Shown here: positions 56,127 to 64,000 of the stretch, piece after piece
Numbering within the stretch: the first letter of the stretch is position 1
How the letters are laid out: each line of letters begins with the position of its first letter
DNA from: Mordavella massiliensis
GTDB lineage: Bacteria; Bacillota; Clostridia; Lachnospirales; Lachnospiraceae
Reading direction: 5' to 3'
Length of the DNA stretch: 64,000 nt
Assembly: GCF_016901695.1 (NCBI RefSeq)
Contig: NZ_JACJKS010000011.1
Coordinates: 28,336-92,335, forward strand
Translations under genes and position numbers: made by a program
Notes under the pieces: model-generated
Database searches by the model: none
The model's input: only the letters and a program-made list of their open reading frames with translations
What the model was told of the DNA's origin: nothing

Positions 56127-57233
56127 TTACTCCATATCAGGTACGAGCACCACTTTCAGCGCGCCGTTCTCTCCGGTCTTCGCGATGTGGAATCCCTCTT
56201 CCCATTTCTCCAGCGGGAATTTGTTCGTCACAACGCCGTCCGTGGGAAGCTTGCCGCTGTAGATCCAGTCGATGACTGTATCGAAGCAGTAGGGGCTTAA
56301 GTGTACGCCCAGAAGATCCAGCTCTTTCCGGTCGGAGATGATGCTCCAGTCCACCGTTACAGGTGCGCCGAATACGGAGAACTCCACGAATCTGCCCATC
56401 TTGCGGATGCAGTCCAGCCCCTGCTGTACGCTGGAGGGATGGCCGCTGGCCTCGATGTAGATGTCGCATCCGTAGCCGCCTGTCAGCTCTTTGATCTTTG
56501 CCACAACGTCTTCCTTGCCCGGGTTCATGGTGAGGATGTTGTCCCCGTCGCCCCAGAACTCTTTCGCCTTTGCCAGGCGCGCGTCGTTCATGTCAAGCAC
56601 GATGAGAAGCTTCGGGTTCGCCTGCTTCAGCGCGCCCACCATGCCAAGTCCCAGCGTGCCTACGCCGGACTGTACCACCACGTCCGTGTTGCTCACCTGC
56701 GCGCGGCGCACGCAGTGGAAGGAGCAGCCGTAGGGCTCGATGAGGGCCGCCTTCTCAATGGGCAGGTCGTCCGGAACCCTGTGGCAGTACGGAACGGACT
56801 CCTTCGTCACCTTCACGTACTCTGCCATACCGCCGTTTACATTGTTCTGGAAGCCGTACAGGTCGTGCTTCTCGCACATCCAGTAGCGCCCTGTCTGGCA
56901 GAACATACACTCTCCGCAGGGAACGATCTGCTCCGGGCAGATCCGGTCGCCGATCTTCCAGCCGCCTTTTACATTCGGGCCGATCTCCACAATTTTTCCG
57001 ACGAACTCGTGCCCCGGGATCATCGGCTCCTTGATGTACTTGGGCTGGCCGTCGAATCCCCAGAAGCTGGCTGCGCCCGCGAAAGCCTTTGTGTCTCCCG
57101 CGCAGATACCGCAGGCCTCCACCTTCAGGATCATCTCCCCCTCGCCCGCTCTGGGTGTGTCTACCATCTCAAAACGGTAGTCGCCAGGTGCATACGCCAC
57201 GATCGCTTTCATTTTTTCCGGTAAGTTGCTCAT
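56127..57233 (-). CDS. Zinc polyol dehydrogenase, erythritol/L-threitol type
   Basis: 368-aa medium-chain dehydrogenase. Catalytic zinc ligands lie in EACGICAGD and PGHEFVG, and the structural-zinc loop is CGECMFCQTGRYWMC. The cofactor fold has GVGTLGLGMVG. The C-terminal segment GRFVEFSVFGAPVTVDW, followed by SIISDRKELDLLGVHLSPYC, is that of the EltD-like erythritol/L-threitol dehydrogenases as I recall them. It would oxidise the polyol to a ketose (L-erythrulose). Encoded between the ABC ATPases and DhaK. Confidence 0.85.
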   Translation of the reverse strand: MSNLPEKMKAIVAYAPGDYRFEMVDTPRAGEGEMILKVEACGICAGDTKAFAGAASFWGFDGQPKYIKEPMIPGHEFVGKIVEIGPNVKGGWKIGDRICPEQIVPCGECMFCQTGRYWMCEKHDLYGFQNNVNGGMAEYVKVTKESVPYCHRVPDDLPIEKAALIEPYGCSFHCVRRAQVSNTDVVVQSGVGTLGLGMVGALKQANPKLLIVLDMNDARLAKAKEFWGDGDNILTMNPGKEDVVAKIKELTGGYGCDIYIEASGHPSSVQQGLDCIRKMGRFVEFSVFGAPVTVDWSIISDRKELDLLGVHLSPYCFDTVIDWIYSGKLPTDGVVTNKFPLEKWEEGFHIAKTGENGALKVVLVPDME

Positions 57234-57271
57234 ACTTCATTTCCCTCCTGCTCTTTATATTTTTTTCCCGC

Positions 57272-58393
<1,122 letters not shown>

Positions 58394-58397
58394 ACTC

Positions 58398-59555
58398 CTA
58401 TCCCTCCTGTTCCGCCGCGAGAGCCTTCACTGCCGCTTCGTTGTACCTGCTCACATACTCTTTCGTCTCCAAGTTGAAAAAGATCGCGTGATCCAGCTCG
58501 AGCTTCACGTAGATATCCTGATCGATCTTTACGGTCAGGCCGTTGGGAGCGATCATGCGCAGCTGCAGATTGCCGATCTCTGCGACAATAACGGATTTGT
58601 TTCCGATACTCTCATAGCTGTACACGGTACACTTCGTGTAGTCGTCCTTCGGCTCAAAAGAGTATTTCACGTTCTGCGGCCGGATGCCGAGCTCGATATC
58701 CTCAAGCCCCGCCTCGTCCAGCGCCCGGAACAGATCCTGATCCTCCGGGAGCTGATAGGTCCGCTCTGCCACATCGTTCAGTGTGAAGAAGTAGCCGGAT
58801 CCCTCTTTTTTCAGCTTGCCGCCGACGATGTTGATCTCCGGGTCGCCCATGAGCTGTGCCACGAACTCATTGCAGGGCATGTAGTAGATCTCGTCGCTCG
58901 TGCCGATCTGCACGATCTTTCCCTTGTTCACGATGGCGATCCGGTCGCCCAGGGACATGGCCTCCATAAAGTCGTGGGTCACGTAGATACTGGTGGTACC
59001 GAAATTCGCCTGGATGGCTTTCAGCTCGGTACGCATGGAGTTCCGGAGCTTGGCGTCCAGGTGGGCCAGAGGCTCATCCATCAGATACACTCTCGGGGAG
59101 CGGACAAGGGCGCGGCCCATGGCGACACGCTGTTTCTGTCCGTTGGAGAGCTGGCTGGGAAGACGCTCCAGAAGATTTTCCATCTTCATCATCTCGGCAA
59201 CTTCCTGCACCTTGTTCTTGATGTACTCTTCATCCTTCTTGTAGAGCTTGCTCCGCAGGGGAGAAGCCATATTGTCATACACGGTCATCTGCGGGTACAG
59301 CGCGTAGTTCTCAAATACCATCGCCGTATCCCGGTGGGCGGCGTCGACCAGGTTCACCACTTCGCCGTCAAACTTTACAACACCCTCCTCCGGGAGCTGT
59401 ATGCCTGCGATGCAGTTGAGGATCGTCGTCTTGCCCGCGCCTGCAGGCCCGAACAGTACGAAAAATTCCTTGTCCTTTATGTCCAGAGAAATGCCGTCCA
59501 GCGCTGTGACCTTCCCAAATCTCTTTGTAACATTTTCCAATTGTATTCTTGCCAT
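58398..59555 (-). CDS. ABC transporter ATP-binding protein with variant signature
   Basis: 385-aa MalK-class ATPase: Walker A GPAGAGKTT, signature LSNGQKQRVAMGRAL (Asn in place of the usual Gly), Walker B VYLMDEPLAHLD, TOBE domain at the end. It is paired with the canonical ATPase downstream. In glycerol-type (GlpS/GlpT) transporters two unequal ATPases occur likewise, consistent with a polyol substrate. Confidence 0.9.
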   Translation of the reverse strand: MARIQLENVTKRFGKVTALDGISLDIKDKEFFVLFGPAGAGKTTILNCIAGIQLPEEGVVKFDGEVVNLVDAAHRDTAMVFENYALYPQMTVYDNMASPLRSKLYKKDEEYIKNKVQEVAEMMKMENLLERLPSQLSNGQKQRVAMGRALVRSPRVYLMDEPLAHLDAKLRNSMRTELKAIQANFGTTSIYVTHDFMEAMSLGDRIAIVNKGKIVQIGTSDEIYYMPCNEFVAQLMGDPEINIVGGKLKKEGSGYFFTLNDVAERTYQLPEDQDLFRALDEAGLEDIELGIRPQNVKYSFEPKDDYTKCTVYSYESIGNKSVIVAEIGNLQLRMIAPNGLTVKIDQDIYVKLELDHAIFFNLETKEYVSRYNEAAVKALAAEQEG

Positions 59556-59565
59556 ATTCTCACTC

Positions 59566-60399
59566 CTATCCCTTTACTGCACCAAAGCTGAGGCCGCGCA
59601 CAAGGTGTTTCTGGATACACAGGGCGAATATGATCGCCGGCAGCGCAGAAATCGTAGCGGCAACCGCAAGCTGTCCGTAATGCGCACTGTCCGTTCCAAG
59701 GAACTTCGTAATAGCAACAGTGATCGGCTGTACGTTGGTACCGCCCAGCATCAGCGGGAATGTGAAGCAGTTCCATGCAAAGATGAACGCAAGGAGCGCG
59801 GCGGATACAAGTCCCGGTTTAATGAGCGGAATCAGGTTCTTAAAGAAGATCTGATACCAGTTGTACCCGTCCACCTGCGCCGCGTACTCGATCTCCACGG
59901 AGATATCCTCGAAGTATCCCCGCACAACCCAGATCAGCAGCGGCATGGAGATCAGCTGATACACCCAGATCAGTCCGAAGTAGGAGTCGTAGATCCCCAG
60001 CATCTGGTAGATCATGAACAGCGGGAGCACAACCAGGATCTCAGGTGCGAATTTGAACGAGAGTATCTGGAAAGCAATATCTTCCTTTTTCTTAAAGTTA
60101 TATCTTGCGAGCGCATATGCCGCCGGAACGCCGGCCACCACCGATACGATAACGGCGCCGCCAGCCACGATCAGGCTGTCCAGCATGTACTGCAGGTAAT
60201 CCGACTCAAGCAGTACCGCCTTGTAGTTTTCCAGCGTCGGGCTGAATACGAATGTCGTCGTGTACATCTCGGCATCCGACTTGATGGACAGGATCAGCAT
60301 CCAGACCAGCGGGAACAGAGCAAATATCGCATATATGATCAACAGTCCGTTTTGGACGATGCGTCCAAGTCTCTTTGAAGCTGTATTCATGCTTAACAT
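59566..60399 (-). CDS. ABC transporter permease (MalG type)
   Basis: 277-aa inner-membrane permease with six helices. The EAA-loop (IEYAAQVDGYNWYQIFFKNL) contacts the ATPase. It lies 10 bp before the ATPase gene and 40 bp after the MalF-type permease. Confidence 0.93.
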   Translation of the reverse strand: MLSMNTASKRLGRIVQNGLLIIYAIFALFPLVWMLILSIKSDAEMYTTTFVFSPTLENYKAVLLESDYLQYMLDSLIVAGGAVIVSVVAGVPAAYALARYNFKKKEDIAFQILSFKFAPEILVVLPLFMIYQMLGIYDSYFGLIWVYQLISMPLLIWVVRGYFEDISVEIEYAAQVDGYNWYQIFFKNLIPLIKPGLVSAALLAFIFAWNCFTFPLMLGGTNVQPITVAITKFLGTDSAHYGQLAVAATISALPAIIFALCIQKHLVRGLSFGAVKG

Positions 60400-60439
60400 C
60401 CTTTCTGTAACATTATTTTACCGGTTTTGTCACCGCACT

Positions 60440-61375
60440 TTATTCCTCCAGACCGGAAGCCTGCCTCTGGGCCGCGCGCTGTCTCTTTACGATCTGCTTC
60501 GCGACGATGTTGATGAATACCCAGAGCACCAGGATATACGGCAGCGCATATCCGAACTTCTGGAACTGGAAACCATTCTGGTATGCTGTCAGCGACAGGT
60601 TCATGAGCGTGTCTCCCGGGCCGCCTTTTGTCAGTGCGAAGATGATGGCGTATTCCTGCAGGGCCGCCATGAGACGGAACAGGAGAGCGATGTAAAGGCT
60701 GGGCTTGAGCATGGGCAGCGTCAGGTTCCAGAAGTTGAACAGTACGCTTCCGCCGTCGATCTTGGCAGACTCAAACGGGGATTTCGGAAGGGACTGCAGA
60801 CCTGCCAGCACAAGCAGCATACAGAAGGATGTATTGACCCAGACATCGATCATGACTGCTGTCATCATCGCCGTCGACGGGCTCGCCGCCCACGGGAAAT
60901 TGTACACGCCGAAGATGTTCAGGAATTTCTCCAGGATACCTACGGAGTTGTTCAGCATCAGCTGCCATACGATCGTCGCCGTAACAGGCGCCACCATAAG
61001 CGGGAAGATGAGCGCAACGCGCATGATCTTGGAGAACTTGTTGTTCAGGTTGTTCAGCAGGATCGCGATGCCCATTCCAAGTCCCATCTCGATCACAGTG
61101 CTGAAGAACGCGTATCTCAGCGTTACCCACACAGCCTTCCAGAACTCGGAAGATGAGAGGATCTCGATCCAGTTCTTGAGGCCTACAAAACTGTATGTGG
61201 GCATTCTGAAAGAATAGTTTGTCAACGAATAATAGATGGCCATTATGAACGGTATCATGATACCGATCGTAATGATCAGCGCAGGGGCCACGATAAAGTA
61301 GGGAAGAGCTCTCGTCTTAAACGGCAGCACGTTCAGCTCACTTACCGCAGCGCTGTTCTTTTTCTGCTCTTTCAT
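60440..61375 (-). CDS. ABC transporter permease (MalF type)
   Basis: 311-aa permease; hydrophobic helices begin at about residue 25 and the EAA loop is ESAKIDGGSVLFNFWNLTLP. GGAGGAAC precedes the ATG at 61375; an upstream in-frame start at 61411 lacks a clear site. It follows the binding protein after a terminator-like hairpin. Confidence 0.92.
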   Translation of the reverse strand: MKEQKKNSAAVSELNVLPFKTRALPYFIVAPALIITIGIMIPFIMAIYYSLTNYSFRMPTYSFVGLKNWIEILSSSEFWKAVWVTLRYAFFSTVIEMGLGMGIAILLNNLNNKFSKIMRVALIFPLMVAPVTATIVWQLMLNNSVGILEKFLNIFGVYNFPWAASPSTAMMTAVMIDVWVNTSFCMLLVLAGLQSLPKSPFESAKIDGGSVLFNFWNLTLPMLKPSLYIALLFRLMAALQEYAIIFALTKGGPGDTLMNLSLTAYQNGFQFQKFGYALPYILVLWVFINIVAKQIVKRQRAAQRQASGLEE

Positions 61376-61439
61376 TCTGGTTCCTCCATTCATGTTTTTC
61401 AAAGCAGACATTGCCTACGGGTTAAAATCCGTTCTTTTT

Positions 61440-61480
61440 AAAAAGAGCCAAGGAGGGTCAGGTAACCCCTCCTTGACTCT
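61440..61480 (-). terminator. Internal (partial) terminator between binding protein and permeases
   Basis: Minus-strand AGAGTCAAGGAGGG / CCCTCCTTGGCTCT stem (61480-61444) followed by TTTTT. It likely lets the binding protein be made in excess over the membrane parts. Confidence 0.75.
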
Positions 61481-61538
61481 AACCCTTTTTAAGAAGATAC
61501 CGACTTGTATGTCGTTCAGGGCAATGTATGGCTTTTTG

Positions 61539-62969
61539 TTATTCCGATATCTCCAGATCAGATACGATCTTGTCCAGCTCTCCCTTCAGGGTCTGCATTG
61601 CCTCCTCGGTGGACGAGTACTTGTCGCTCGTCACCAGATCCTGCAGTGTCTCGGCCCATGTGGTCGTACACTCGAAGAAGTACGGCTGCGGTGTGAACTG
61701 GATGGATGCGTTCTCTGTCAGAGCTGCGATGGACTCCAGATAGTTCTCTGCGGAACCAACGATCTCTTTGTACTCGTCGCTCTCCATTACAGATGTACGC
61801 GGGGTATCCGGGCTGGCTCCCTCTGTACCGGACCAGAGCATGTATTCCGGACTTGTGAAGTACTGGATGAAGAACCATGCAGCGTCCTTATTCTTGGAGT
61901 CTGCGTTCATAGCCAGTGACCAGATCCAGATGTTTGCCTTCATATCGGCCTCTGTCTTTCCTTCCGGAAGAGGAATCGTGGACCATGCAAGGTTGCCGGA
62001 CTCCTGAGAAGCGCCCTCGAAGTTCTGGAAGTATCCTGCACTTGTCGCGTCGAAAAGCATAGCGGCTTTTCCTGCGCCAAGGTCAGCACTTGCCTCGTAC
62101 CATGTGTAGTTTGTCCACTGCGGAGGACCTGCTGCCTTGATCAGGTTTACCCAGTAATCTGTCATGGCGATGGCTTCCTCAGAATCGAGCTTGCATACAA
62201 GCTTGCCGTCCTCGATCGCGAAGTCCTGCGCTCCCCATGTGGAGAACAGGGACATGTATCCCGGATGGATGGTAGCCCACTCACGTGTGCCGCGTACGGC
62301 GATACCGTAGGAGCCGGATCCTGCGAACTCGTTCAGAGCGGTAGCTGTCTCAAGGAGTTCGTCTGTCGTTGTGGGAACTTCAAGCCCTTTGTCTGCAAAT
62401 ATGTTCTTGTTGTAAGCCAGACAGTTGAGCTCCCAGCCCATCGGCAGCGCCCACTGTGAACCCTCGCCTACTTTGTGTCCGGGAACCGTATCCCATTTCA
62501 GTCCGTCTACAACGGCGGGAATGAAATCGTCAAAGTCGTAATCCGGGGACGTCTTTGCAGGGTCGTTGATGTAGTTGTCAAGCGGCTCCATGTATCCGGC
62601 GGGAGCGTACTCCCAAACCTGATATGCACCTGTCATGTACACATCCGGCGTACCGGAACGGCTGCTCAGTGACGTGTTCAGCTTGTCAAAGTAGTTTGAC
62701 TCCGGTGTTGAGGAGTACTCTACAGTGATACCTGTCAGCTCCTCGAACTCGGGGATCTTCTCGATAACTGCCTTGGAGTAGTTATGCTCGTTGAACATAA
62801 CGTTCAGCGTCGTGCCTTCATAGTTCTTCCAGTCGAAATCTTCGGCACTGCCGGCTTCGTATTCTTCTTCCTCTGATGCGTCGCCGCTTACGGTCCTGCC
62901 GCCGCATCCTGCCAGCATGGACGCTACCATGGCTGTACACAGAAGAGCACTGATAAGTCTTTTCTTCAT
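61539..62969 (-). CDS. Polyol/sugar ABC transporter binding lipoprotein
   Basis: 476-aa extracellular solute-binding lipoprotein: signal MKKRLISALLCTAMVASM, lipobox LAGC with Cys22, then an acidic linker and a cluster-B type binding fold (LNVMFNEHNYSKAVIEKIPE ... WEYAPAGYMEPLDNYIN ... WALPMGWELNCLAYNKNIF). First gene of the transporter-dehydrogenase-dhaKL operon, driven by a near-consensus promoter with a SorC-like operator. The ligand is predicted to be a polyol from its partners. Confidence 0.9.
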   Translation of the reverse strand: MKKRLISALLCTAMVASMLAGCGGRTVSGDASEEEEYEAGSAEDFDWKNYEGTTLNVMFNEHNYSKAVIEKIPEFEELTGITVEYSSTPESNYFDKLNTSLSSRSGTPDVYMTGAYQVWEYAPAGYMEPLDNYINDPAKTSPDYDFDDFIPAVVDGLKWDTVPGHKVGEGSQWALPMGWELNCLAYNKNIFADKGLEVPTTTDELLETATALNEFAGSGSYGIAVRGTREWATIHPGYMSLFSTWGAQDFAIEDGKLVCKLDSEEAIAMTDYWVNLIKAAGPPQWTNYTWYEASADLGAGKAAMLFDATSAGYFQNFEGASQESGNLAWSTIPLPEGKTEADMKANIWIWSLAMNADSKNKDAAWFFIQYFTSPEYMLWSGTEGASPDTPRTSVMESDEYKEIVGSAENYLESIAALTENASIQFTPQPYFFECTTTWAETLQDLVTSDKYSSTEEAMQTLKGELDKIVSDLEISE

Positions 62970-63077
62970 TCTTTCTTGCCTCCCTTTTTCAATAATTTTC
63001 CTCTCCGTGCAAAATTTCCGGACTCCCGTTTACCTGCCGTGAGTATTCAGAATATTCCGCACATCACGTTTGAATTT

Positions 63078-63106
63078 ATTGTACTCGTTAACTCTACTTT
63101 TGTCAA
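63078..63106 (-). promoter_or_regulatory. Promoter of the transporter operon
   Basis: TTGACA (63106-63101) and TACAAT (63083-63078), 17-bp spacer, about 110 bp upstream of the binding-protein gene. Confidence 0.82.
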
Positions 63107-63112
63107 TACGTC

Positions 63113-63124
63113 TTACATTTGTAA
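63113..63124. promoter_or_regulatory. SorC operator at the transporter promoter
   Basis: TTACATTTGTAA plus three more bases (63113-63127) is identical to the site at 54240-54254 beside sorC. It sits just upstream of the -35, an activator-like position (about -47). Confidence 0.68.
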
Positions 63125-63184
63125 TTTTTCACAAAAATATGGCCATCAGATTGCACAAAAATCCTGTTTTTTTGGTTACTTTTT

Positions 63185-63204
63185 TGTTAATTTTTTAATT
63201 AACA
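63185..63204. promoter_or_regulatory. TGTTAATT/AATTAACA palindrome before yesL
   Basis: A perfect 8-bp inverted repeat with a 4-nt spacer, 15 bp upstream of the yesL -35 box; candidate operator, regulator unknown. Confidence 0.4.
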
Positions 63205-63218
63205 GTGAATTCTCTGTC

Positions 63219-63247
63219 TTGCGCAAATTTTTCGTTTAGTGTATGAT
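63219..63247 (+). promoter_or_regulatory. Promoter of yesL
   Basis: TTGCGC (63219-63224) and TATGAT (63242-63247), spacing 17 bp, 25 bp before the start. Confidence 0.65.
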
Positions 63248-63272
63248 AATTTCATCACATATGGGAGGACGA

Positions 63273-63890
63273 ATGATGAAGCTTTTTGATTACGAAGGCG
63301 GTTTCATGAAGACCGCGACCATCCTGAGCCGTCTCACCCTGCTGAACCTGCTGTGGCTTGCGTGCTGCATCCCCCTCGTGACGGTGGGGGCCGCCACAGC
63401 CGCCCAGCACCACAGCGCGGCGTGCCTGATGAACGGCGACATCCACACCGCCAGGAATTTCAGGGCAGGCTGGAAGCTCTACTGGAAGAAGGGCACGGTC
63501 GTCTGGCTCTTTTCCGCTGTGCTCGGCACAGCCTTCGCCATGGCCTGCTACATGCTGAACTACTCGGACATGCCGTCAGGGCGCGTCCTTATGATCATAG
63601 CCGGGATCGCGTTCCTGACGCTGGTGCTCGTGCTGATGTGGGTCTATCCTGTCATGGTCAACTTCTCGGGGAAGCTGACGGAGATCACCTTCAACGCGTT
63701 CATCTTCGCCTTCATGTACGCGCCCGTCACCCTGATCGCAGCCGTGTTCTACGGGATCGCCGGATTCCTCTTCATCCGCTTCCTCGCAACCCGGCTGCTG
63801 GTCATCCTCTTCGGCCCGACCGTCGTCGTGTACTGCACGCTGGTGCTGTTTGAGAAGGTGTTCCAGAAATATAAGAAAAAAGGATCATAG
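63273..63890 (+). CDS. yesL: YesL (DUF624) family membrane protein
   Basis: 205-aa integral membrane protein: MMKLFDYEGGFMKTATILSR at the N terminus, then four to five helices (LTLLNLLWLACCIPLVTVGA, VVWLFSAVLGTAFAMACY and others). Members accompany sugar ABC transporters and glycan-use loci in Firmicutes; the role is unknown. GGGAGG lies upstream of two adjacent ATG codons, either of which may be used. Divergent from the binding-protein gene. Confidence 0.85.
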   Translation: MMKLFDYEGGFMKTATILSRLTLLNLLWLACCIPLVTVGAATAAQHHSAACLMNGDIHTARNFRAGWKLYWKKGTVVWLFSAVLGTAFAMACYMLNYSDMPSGRVLMIIAGIAFLTLVLVLMWVYPVMVNFSGKLTEITFNAFIFAFMYAPVTLIAAVFYGIAGFLFIRFLATRLLVILFGPTVVVYCTLVLFEKVFQKYKKKGS

Positions 63891-63895
63891 AAAAA

Positions 63896-64000
63896 GAGGG
63901 TGTCGCAAAATCATCAAGTTAGATGATTGAGCGGCGCCCTCGCTCCGTTTATGGAAAAATCAGGAGAAAATCCTTTTGTTTGTGGACATTCTCCTGATTT
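63896..64000. repeat. Hairpins at the window end, possible mobile-element end or terminator
   Basis: GAGGGTGTCGC / GCGGCGCCCTC (63896-63906 and 63931-63941, imperfect) enclose AATCATC/GATGATT. Then AAATCAGGAGAA (63957-63968) and TTCTCCTGATTT (63989-64000) form a perfect 12-bp inverted repeat with a T-rich end. The second could terminate yesL. The first resembles the tip of some insertion sequences, but no transposase is in view. Confidence 0.4.

Overview
The window looks like chromosome from a spore-forming, bile-exposed gut Firmicute of the Lachnospiraceae / Clostridium cluster XIVa type. It encodes SpoIIR and a SPOCS-LysM protein, a choloylglycine (bile-salt) hydrolase, a clostridial dnaE-pfkA-ywiB gene order, clean sigma-A promoters and AAGGAGG-type ribosome sites. 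No rRNA, tRNA or CRISPR array was seen. Most of the sequence is GC-rich, but roughly the first 15 kb is clearly AT-rich, as expected for an acquired accessory island.

Region 1 (1-15,100) is a defence island, all on the minus strand. One translationally coupled operon runs half-HsdS, HsdM, a CBASS CD-NTase, an S-4TM pore effector, HsdS, two tiny proteins and HsdR (cut by the window edge). A two-gene CBASS therefore sits inside a type I restriction-modification operon, with 4- to 8-bp overlaps at several junctions. Upstream lie a DUF262/HNH (GmrSD-like) nuclease, an 843-aa SIR2-NTPase-TPR protein, a lipoprotein and several unrecognised proteins. Region 2 (15,100-20,800) has two zinc-knuckle unknowns, a MazG-like pyrophosphohydrolase, an MmcQ/YjbR protein, ThpR, the bile-salt hydrolase and an FKBP/trigger-factor-like lipoprotein.

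Region 3 (20,800-39,190) is housekeeping: YwiB, PfkA, DnaE, CvfB, acyl-ACP thioesterase, CDF transporter, SpoIIR, a GntR regulator with IspE, SPOCS-LysM, PrcB-like lipoprotein, PlsC, PncB, Ddl, MurF and a Cof phosphatase. The dnaE and spoIIR leaders share an unusual design: a hairpin covers the ribosome site in read-through RNA, while a promoter inside the hairpin starts an RNA lacking the blocking arm. Region 4 (39,190-45,620) is a metal-homeostasis locus: P-type ATPase, ZIP transporter, two CobW-type GTPases (one fused to a YcgQ/DUF1980-like tail) and a 10TM exporter behind a Fur-like box.

Region 5 (45,630-63,130) is a polyol/sugar catabolic regulon on the minus strand. One unit carries a binding-protein ABC transporter with two permeases and two ATPases, an erythritol/L-threitol-type dehydrogenase and DhaK/DhaL-type kinase subunits. 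The other carries a SorC regulator, two FGGY kinases, two D-2-hydroxyacid dehydrogenases, a class II aldolase and a HAD phosphatase. Two RpiB isomerases follow on their own promoters; one has lost both ring-handling histidines, which fits a four-carbon substrate. An identical 15-bp sequence containing a near-palindrome lies at the SorC promoter and at the transporter promoter, so one regulator probably controls both units. The window ends with a YesL-family membrane protein and hairpins.
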